From Leptobrachium leishanense (lineage: Eukaryota > Chordata > Amphibia > Anura > Megophryidae), in the NCBI GenBank assembly GCA_009667805.1, contig CM019069.1, forward strand, positions 58,335,422-58,399,421: DNA of 64,000 nt. Direction: 5' to 3'. Positions 56,479 to 64,000 of this stretch are shown piece by piece. Every line of letters starts with the position of its first letter. Position 1 is the first letter of the stretch. Below the pieces are notes generated by a model. It was not told where the DNA came from. It saw only the letters and a list, made by a program, of their open reading frames with translations, and did not search any database. A program made the translations under genes and the position numbers.

Positions 56479-59447
56479 TTGGCTAACCAGCCATCCTCAT
56501 CCTCTGCCAGCCAGGCTTGTAGTGCTTTACAGTCCACCTCAGCTGCCAAAGCATCTAATGCAGCCACCATGTCCACAGCTACTCCTGCCATAGCCTCACT
56601 ATCACACATGGAGGAGTCAGCTGAATTGTTTGACGACAATGACATGCTGCTTGAGGATGCGCAGCAACTACAGTGCTCTGATTCAATCTCTGAGGTTGAG
56701 GAAGGGAGTATAATCAACCTAGAGGAAGGGGGTGCCAGTGACACACAAATAACTGGCACTCATGTTGCCCCAGCAGCTGCAGCATACTGCCAAATTGGCT
56801 CCAGTGACGAGGAGATAGTGGGTGATGACAATGATGAGGTCACTGACTCTACCTGGGTGCCTGATCAAACTGAGGAGTCAAGGGAGGAGGAGGAGGCACA
56901 ACGTCCTCTATGAACAACCGAAGCCAGTCCAAGTCATCAGATGTCAGAGCTGCTCAGGTGCAGAGCTCTGTTGTCTCAAAGCACACATCCAGGAACTCTG
57001 CTATCTGGGAGTTCTTTAAGAAATGTGCAGCAGACCGCACTGTTGCTATTTGTAATCTATGTCAGATGAGGATCAAGCGTGGGAAAGACACCGGACGCTT
57101 GGGTACCACGTGCTTGAGGCGACATGACCACCTGCCACGCATCCCGTTGGCGCAACACTTTGCATAGGTCCTCCTCACCTGTCTCTACCCCCAATATATG
57201 TCCTGCCAGGTCATTGACTCCAACCTCCACTGACAGGGATGATGCTACAGTAAAGGATGTACCAGGTCCTTCCTCACAATGTGGCAGCATCCCATCAGCT
57301 GAAGATTTAAGAAGATTACGTTGCCCCAGCTGCTGCAGCGTAAAAAAAAAATATAGTCCCAACCATCCCCAAGCACAGCTTCTAAATGCCAGCTTAGCTA
57401 AATTACTTGCAATGCAGCTGCTGCCTTTCCAGCTGGTGGACTCTGCTTCCTTCTGTGAATTTGCTGAATGTGCTGTACCACATTGCAGGTTCCAAAATGC
57501 CATTTATTTTCACGGAAGGCCATTCCAGCACTACACCAGCATGTGGAAGACAAGGTTATGGAGTCATTGGGAAAGGCAGTCAGCAGCAAGGTGCACGTGA
57601 CTTTAGACACGTGGTCCAGCAAGCATGGACAGGGCCGTTACATTTCCTTCACGGCACACTGGGTAACTTTGATTGCAACTGGGAGGGATCCAGGATGGGG
57701 CTCTGTGCTAGAGCTTGTTCATCCACCACGCCTCCAGAAAGCTGCTTGTAGGAGTTCTGTCTGCTCGACCACCACCACCACCACCTCTCCCTCCTCCTCC
57801 GTCTCTGGCGAAGTGGCAGTTAAACCGAGTTTAAGTGGCAGGGGCTATGCAATGGCTCAAGCAAAAAGATGCCATACTGTGCTTGAGCTGGTTTGTTTAG
57901 GGGACAGGAGCCACACCGGGCCAGAAATTGGCAGCTCTGCAGGGGCAGGTGCAGAGATGGTTAACACCACGCCAGCTTCAGCTGGGAATTGTCATCTGTG
58001 ATAATGGCAGCAACCTTCTCTCCACCCTATGCCTGGGTAAGTGGATGCATGTACCATGCCTAGCACACGTCCTAAATCTAGTGGTACAGCGTTTCCTAAC
58101 CAGGCACCCAGGGCTGGCAGAGCTTCTCAGCCAGGCCAGAAAAGTCTGCAGCCACTTCAGATGGTCATTCCCAGCAAGCGTTCGCCTGGCAGAAATTCAA
58201 AGAGAATTCCACCTTTACACAAACCGTCTGATCTGTGACATGCCCACCAGGTGGAACTCGACATTAGCAATGCTGCAGCGTCTGCACAATCAGCAGAGGG
58301 CCATCAACGAGTACCTGTGTGAGTATGGTACAAGGACAGGTTCAGGTCAACTTGTTTTTTCCCCCCACAGTGGCTGATGATCAAGGATGCATGCACTGTA
58401 CTGTCACCATTTGAGGAGGCAACAAGGATGGTGAGCAGGGACAGTGCATGCATCAGTGACACAATTCCTTTAGTGTTCCTGCTGGAGCACACTCTGCGGG
58501 GAATTATAGATGTGGCTCTAGAGGCAGAACAACGGGAGGAAGAGGCCTTCCCTAGCTCTAAAGGCCCCAGTCTTTCCGCAGACAGCATTCCTGCGGGTCC
58601 TCCTCAGATCAGACAGGAGGAAGATGAGGAGGAGGAATATTTAAGTAGTGGGGCATTGAAGGTGGGGATTCCTCAAGAGAGGGTTTTGTGTGCCCAGAAA
58701 CCCAAAGACTAGTACGTGGCTGGGAGGAGGAAGTGCTCGATGGGGTCATCCTCATTGACCAGGAAGACTCGGAAGCTAATGCCACCTCCAACCTATGCTG
58801 CATGGGCTCCCTTATCCTGCAAAGCCTGGTAAAGAACCCCAGGATTCGTTCTATCAAGGAGAGGGATCATTACTGGTTGGCAAACCTTCTTCATCCACGA
58901 TACAAGGGTAAAGTTGCAGAGCTCATCCTGCCCCACAGAGGGAGCACAGGATGAAACAACTTGAGGACGCTCTAAAGCGACACTTGTGTAACACCTTTCC
59001 AGGCACTGGTATGTTACCAAGTGATGACACAGGTGCTTCTGAGGCTGCGGATGATCAGAGGAAGAGTGGTGAAGGCCGGGGCCGCTTGACTGATGCCTTT
59101 TTAAATTTTTTAGTCCACGATGCCCAGAGATGTCAAAGGTAGGCGCCAATTGCCAGCGTCTTCACCGTATGGTGCAGGACTACCTAGGAGCAAGGGCAGA
59201 CCTGGATACCTTTACAGCAGATGATCCACTGGCTTACTGGGTGTTGAGATTGGATCACTGGCCAGAACTTAGCCAATATGCTATGCAGCTACTAGGTTGC
59301 CCTTCATCCAGCGTGCTTTCTGAAAGGACGTTCAGTGCCGCAGGAGGTTTTGTCAGACAAAAGAGTGTGTCTGTCCACCGACTCTGTAGACCGGCTGACA
59401 TTTATAAAAATGAATCAGTCCTGGATCAGCAGCTATCAATCCCCTGA
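56479..59447 (+). pseudogene. hAT transposase pseudogene, BED-finger type
   Basis: Cut-and-paste transposase of the 55344 element, broken over nine open segments in shifting frames. In order: an acidic N-terminal region (56479-56913), a BED zinc finger (SAIWEFFKKCAADRTVAIC, then CNLC; the histidine part near 57123 is split by a frame change), the catalytic block with VTLDTWSS (57600) and VICDNGSNLL (57995), PCLAHVLNLVVQ, DMPTRWNSTLAML (58240), ISDTIPLVFLLEHTLR (58460), RDHYWLANLLHPRYKGK (58865) and the C-terminal dimerisation part with DPLAYWVLR and SSSVLSERTFSAAGG (59225-59345). Eight frame changes make it non-functional. Similarity is to AC-type/ZBED hAT enzymes. Confidence 0.9.
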
Positions 59448-59596
59448 TGCTGACGTAACTGAATAGATCGGGGATCTCTTCTGCATTACCAAAACCTCCA
59501 CCACTGCACTTTTCCTCAATACCACAAAGGGGTTACTTTGTGAAGGCACTTGCTGCCAAAGGTAAAATATTTGGGTGCACTGCCACTGACGCCTAT

Positions 59597-60019
59597 GGCT
59601 AGGGTCAAACGAAAGCATTTTTACACGCGAACGTAAAAAAGTGCGTCCGAACGCATTGACGTATTTTTTCACTGAATTCGCGAAAACGGTCATACGATGC
59701 GCATTTTCGTGCGTGATTTTTTTACGGATCCAAACCAGGAAACTTTGGGTGTCTGGACGTTATGTTGGCCGGACACTAGCAGGGTCTGACGTCTCCAAAT
59801 CACACACACCACTAGCGGACGCAGCGCACTCTGTACGTCCGTACTAGCGGTTCTGCGTTCTCGAAAAAATGCCTTCATTTTCCACTTGCGTTGCGCGGCC
59901 GGACTTTCGTGCGACCGTACTTCGTATATTGGCCGTCATTGCCCGTCATTTGCTGCTAGTGCGGCCGTAATTAAGTGCGCCAGAACGCACGTTAAAAGTG
60001 CGCTGGTCTGACCCCAGCC
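59597..60019 (+). mobile_element. Harbinger-like MITE, family A, in hAT
   Basis: Begins GGCTAGGGTCAAACGAAAGC and ends GGTCTGACCCCAGCC. TAT, not TTA, flanks both sides (59594-59596 and 60020-60022). Inserted in the hAT element after the transposase region. Confidence 0.87.
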
Positions 60020-60438
60020 TATACCAGATTCATATCATTTTAATATATGACCGTAGGGTCCAACCCTGCACTCTTCCACAATACCATAGAGGGGTTACAG
60101 TGTGACGGCACTGTTGCCGACACTAAAGGCCCAAGCACCTGTTGTTACTTTCATCCAAAGCCTGCATAAGTTTCACCATAATTTAGCCAAAAAAAATAAT
60201 AAAAAAAAATCACTAAACTTGTTCTGCGTGTCCTAAAATGTCTTTTCATACAGGCTGCTGCCCCAAGCATTGTTTAGGAATAGATTAAATGGAAAACCGT
60301 TTACCGTAATTTGAAACGTCATTTTTTTGTTTTTAAAGGTTTCTATACATCCTACAAATCCGCCACTTCACGGGCAGGTTATGGGGACCTCCTAGGCACG
60401 ATATTTGAAGGAATTTTTGTTTTTATTTTTAACCCTCA

Positions 60439-60887
60439 GGCTGGGGTCAGACGAGCGTGATTTCTACGGACTGTACGTCCGTGCAGTACGGACAGCGTCA
60501 GTACGGATGACGCAGTAGTGGTCACACAGTCCGTTTTTTCACTGAAGTTATTTTTTGACGGATGTAGGAGGGGAAAATAAATTACAATGAAAAAACATTC
60601 TGTCCGTCAAAAATGCTGGACGTATAAATGCAGTCCGTCTGACCTCGCTCCATCACTCACACACAAAGCTATGCAGACGTTGTGGACGTGGCGCACTCCG
60701 CACGTCCGTTCTAGCAGTATTACGTTCTTGCCTAACCTGCGTCCGTTTGCCGCGGCCGTTGTGCGTCCGCAGTTCAGTGCGGACGTACTTCATGTGTCAG
60801 GCTCCAATGGACTTACTTTCATGCTATCACGGACGTACTTTTAGGCGCAATCACGGACGTGAACACTACGCTCGTCTGACCCCAGCC
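60439..60887 (+). mobile_element. Harbinger-like MITE, family B, in hAT (449 bp)
   Basis: Begins GGCTGGGGTCAGACGAGCGT and ends CTCGTCTGACCCCAGCC. Flanked by TCA (60436-60438) and TTA (60888-60890). This is the least disturbed family B copy, with a single GTCAAAAATGCTGGAC word. Confidence 0.87.
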
Positions 60888-61063
60888 TTATTTCATGGAA
60901 AACTCACGGGTCCTTTAAAAACTTTTTTTTTTTAACTTTTTGTCCTTATTTCCTGTCCCCCAGGGAACTACCCAAACCCCCATACACCTTTTATGGCAAA
61001 TATCTTGCATATATGCACTCTTGCAGGGCACTCTAAAAATCGACTTTTGAGTCCCATTGACTT

Positions 61064-61258
61064 GGAGAAAGGATTTTACCAGGAAGGATACATTGAGATT
61101 TCGCTCGTTTTCAAGTATGTCCTGGGTGGCGAGTATGTACCGTTAGGTGTCTTGCCAAAGACACTTACTGGAGAGGTTGCTCGCTGGGATCGAACCCATG
61201 ACTCCACTGGCTCTCTCCACGCAGAGCAGTGACATTACTTCTACTCCACCCAGCCTTG
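61064..61258 (-). mobile_element. tRNA-derived SINE in hAT
   Basis: On the minus strand it reads the same head (GGCTGGGTGGAGTAGAAG), the B-box-like GGGTTCGATCCC and tail (CTCAATGTATCCTTCCTGG) as the copies at 3307 and 32594. CATTGACTT (61055-61063) and CATTGAGTT (61259-61267) agree at 8 of 9 bases and bound it. Confidence 0.86.
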
Positions 61259-61349
61259 CATTGAGTTCGGTTCGTGTTCGAACTCGAACTTTTGAAATTG
61301 TTCGAATGCGAACCGAACACGGGGTGTTCGGCTCATCCCTATTCACAAC

Positions 61350-61795
61350 ATCAGGAGCATGGTTATCCAACTTTCTATGGAAGAAAAGAGCCAACATATT
61401 ACTATCTACTTTCTTTTCTATTTCACGTTGAGTCACTAGTCAATAACCATCATCACATAAACGGTTGGTTTAAATGGGTAGATTATAAATTTAGGTGCTG
61501 CGCCACACAGCATGTGCTGAACGGTCATTTTTTCTGCACAGTATAATTGTGTTATTGGTGGCATAAAGGCACATTAAAGAGGATATTGTTTTGGGAAAAA
61601 CTGGCTTATTAGAATTAAATATCAGGAATATAAATATTTTTGTAAGAAAAGTTGTTGCAAAAAAAACAAAAAAACCTTGATAATGAACTGTTCGACATTT
61701 GGGCAACAAAATTTAGAAAGAAAGCAAAACAAACAGTCTGTGTATTGCACATTTGATCAAGATAATTATGCTCTATTTTTTTTTTTCAAGATTTC
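61350..61795. other. Unassigned intronic sequence
   Basis: Nothing recognised. Confidence 0.5.
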
Positions 61796-61799
61796 TTCA

Positions 61800-61987
61800 T
61801 TTTTCCAGTTGAAGTGGTAGATCCAGTTGAAGTGGTAGAGGCCAAACCAGTAATTGAATTTAAGCAGGCATGGGATAGGCATAAGGCTATCCTAAACAAA
61901 AGATAAATCCAGGTAAAGTATCCATGTAATTGGGCAGACTAGGTTCTTATCTGCCAACATTTTTCTATGTTTCTATGTTTCTATGTG
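61800..61987 (+). mobile_element. CR1-like LINE, last codons and 3' tail
   Basis: Reads VEVVEAKPVIEFKQAWDRHK and the following stop, then the same 3' tail as at 2000-2085 (TTCTTATCTGCCAACATTTT), ending in repeated TTCTATG. A 20-bp segment CCAGTTGAAGTGGTAGA is doubled at the left end. Confidence 0.8.
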
Positions 61988-62154
61988 TCTCAAATAACAT
62001 GAATGATACATACTATCAGGAAAGGGAAAAGGTTGTGTAAGAGAATAGAAAAGTAATGGTTATATACGATCTTATGAGAAAGCCAAGTAAAGACAAAAGC
62101 ATATTGTTAGATCATAGCGACACAACCTGGACAAGTCATCAAATCATTTTCTTT

Positions 62155-62799
62155 GGGCCCTGATTCCAACGGAGGTACAAACAGGGAGATGGCAAGGGAT
62201 AAAATCTGCATGAGTGGATTTCCCTTACCGATGTCTTCTGACCCAGGCTATGTGCATCTGGGCTCAGAATAATTGTGAGACACAGACCAACGCTTGCAGC
62301 GGCCCACAGCAATGCAGAGAGTATCAGCTCCCTGAGTCCATATGACTCCATGGAGCCCCGCGCAAGCCCACATCTGCAGGAGCCGCAGAGGGACATGGGA
62401 ACTATCTGTTCCTATTTTCACGCTGCTTGTGGCCAGAGGAAGCATCCGATTGTGCCACCTACTGCATGCAGGATCTCAGGTGAGTATGAAATTCTATTTT
62501 TTTTTGGGGGGGGTTAAATTAAGGTATTAAGTGATTTTGGAAAAGAAAAATCACTTAACACCAAGGTTTAAAAATCAGTATTCATTTAATACATACCATC
62601 TCGGATGACGAACTAGGTTGGAATAGCTCGTTCTCCAGAGAAGTAAAAATTCTCATCTCCAAAGTAGGAGAAATAAATTTACAGTAAGCAGGGCTTGGGT
62701 CTCAGTTGTAATAGCTTGGGACGATTTTAAGCCAATGACTGGGGCTGTCGCCACCTACGCTTCTAGAGGTTCGCTAATCGTCCTGGTTGGAATCAGGCC
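62155..62799 (+). mobile_element. MITE with GGGCCCTGATTCCAAC ends, 645 bp
   Basis: The left end GGGCCCTGATTCCAAC faces the right end GTTGGAATCAGGCC. The interior has CTCAGAATAATTGTGAG and CATGGAGCCCCGCGC blocks shared with the partial copy at 43630-44190. No reading frame. The flanks give only TTT on both sides, so the superfamily is open. Confidence 0.78.
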
Positions 62800-64000
62800 T
62801 TTTATGATACATATGGCAATACCCATCACAACCGTAATATTTTAGATTACATTCTGTATGTTTTTACACCATTAACACCATTTCCTTCCCGACCAACCAG
62901 CAAGATATTTGAAGAGAAATTACATTGCAGATTGTGAGCACCCTATATTCTACATGTATATGTGTGACTGAGACTATCCAAATTTTGCTAGTTGATGCAA
63001 TTTCTAGGATTTTTTTGAGGGTGGGTCCCCTTTTTGCAGGTTAGCATTGACAGGAAGTCACAAACAAGGAATTCTTGCCAAGATAATTGTAGTTCTATCT
63101 ACCGTCTCTTAAATCACACCACACTTATTTGTGTGATTGAAGACAAAAATCCTATTGTTGGGCCACATCCACAGCAACTGGACAAGCCAACAAACCTGTT
63201 TCTCTATATAGACTCGCACACATACAAAAAGCACAGTGTATTGTAAATTCCATTGAAATGTCTGAGAGGGGAGCGGCTGTTTGTAAAAAGAAAAAAAAAA
63301 AATGTGGCAAATGTTTATCCTAGCAGCCTAGATCCTTACACTCCGGCCAACATAGGTTAGCTGCAACCTTCATTTCTCCCTTCTTTTTTGATGCTCCTGA
63401 ACACATTTCCCACAATTAAAATGGATTTAAGGGGGTGCGGGTGTAAATAAATACAATTCCAGAAAAATACATGGAAAAAATAAATAAAAACCACTTTCAA
63501 AAACACGAGACTGTTAAATATAAAGGGCCCCTCTTGTTAACAGCTCACGTTAATAACAACTTTGCGGCTCAGCTCTAGCACCTGGTTACTGTTAGTTTGT
63601 GGCCAGCCTTAAAATAAAAGGAGTAATTCTGACGTCACGAAATGTTCGTTTAGGTTTATAAAAAATAGATTTAAAAAAAAAATAAAAAAAAAATATTAAC
63701 TTGCCTCTGGTGTCACAGTGCAGAGTCCAGCGCAATTCACCATCTCCTCTGGCCACTTCCAGGAAAACACTGAGAAGAAAATAGTTCTGTCCTTCTGCTT
63801 GTCTCCATGGAGTCTTGCACTGACCTTTATCTTAAGCAGCTCCCCATTACTGGCTAGATTGAACTAGGCACCATTCAGATTTCTAATATTATAACACCAG
63901 CTAACAAAATGCAATTTTTCGTAGTTTTTAAGCATGACTGGAAATTGAACATTTTTAAAATCTGTCAAATTTCTCCCCACCCACTTATCAAAGGGAAAAC
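62800..64000. other. Unassigned intronic sequence at window end
   Basis: No gene accepted. A splice-like stretch at 63712-63776 (minus strand) was considered and rejected. Confidence 0.5.

Larger units (their letters stand above)
55344..61341 (+). mobile_element. Formerly autonomous hAT transposon, 6 kb, with nested insertions
   Basis: The left tip TAGGGATGAGCTGTTCGGTT and the right tip GTGTTCGGCTCATCCCTA are inverted matches. CTCACAAC (55336-55343) and TTCACAAC (61342-61349) agree at 7 of 8 bases. The region inside each end has further TTCGAAC/GTTCGAA motifs. It contains a tandem-like repeat region, a transposase pseudogene, two Harbinger-like MITEs and a SINE. Subtracting the three insertions leaves about 4.9 kb. 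Confidence 0.93.

Noticed and set aside
63712..63776. Possible minus-strand exon (acceptor TTCTTCTCAG, readable VFLEVARGDGELRW)
   Set aside because: The supposed donor is GCAAGT, not GT, the peptide is not recognised in PARD3B or elsewhere, and the frame also runs through the supposed intron.

Overview
This is vertebrate nuclear DNA, most likely from an amphibian (probably a frog). It is AT-rich intronic sequence packed with DNA transposons of the hAT, Tc1/mariner, Harbinger-like and TTAA-target types. It also holds L2/CR1-type LINEs, a tRNA-derived SINE and LTR elements. Nothing looks bacterial or viral in gene organisation. The species call is inference from repeat style, not proof.

Only one piece of host gene is visible. 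A 102-bp exon on the minus strand (35843-35944) encodes part of the N-terminal oligomerisation (CR1) domain of the polarity protein PARD3B, with clean splice sites on both sides. The simplest reading is that the whole window lies in two very large introns of a leftward-transcribed PARD3B gene. Everything else is repeat or unassigned intron.

Left part (1-13 kb): L2 tail, a 26-bp minisatellite, a Harbinger-like MITE, LINE relics, a SINE, an apparently intact Tc1-type transposon with an uninterrupted 340-aa transposase (6211-7813), and a second, dead Tc1 element (9064-10533). Middle part (13-35 kb): a solo LTR (13154-14272) and a young LTR retrotransposon of the same family (24280-29327). The latter has LTRs that differ at only about a dozen sites, a 4-bp target duplication, a PNMA-like Gag with CCHC knuckle, an aspartic protease, and no reverse transcriptase or integrase. 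MITEs and a further solo LTR inside a mariner relic follow.

Right part (35-64 kb): the PARD3B exon, then deep nests of elements. In 39571-43516 a hAT element holds an L2 LINE, which holds a second hAT element, which carries a 22-copy 33-bp minisatellite whose unit matches the 3' tail of the local SINE. In 51164-52377 a Harbinger-like MITE holds a short solo LTR that holds another MITE. In 55344-61341 a 6-kb formerly autonomous hAT element with a frameshifted BED-finger transposase holds two MITEs and a SINE. Target-site duplications (8 bp hAT, 3 bp Harbinger-like, 4-5 bp LTR, TA for Tc1, TTAA) were read directly at most boundaries and give a relative order of insertion.
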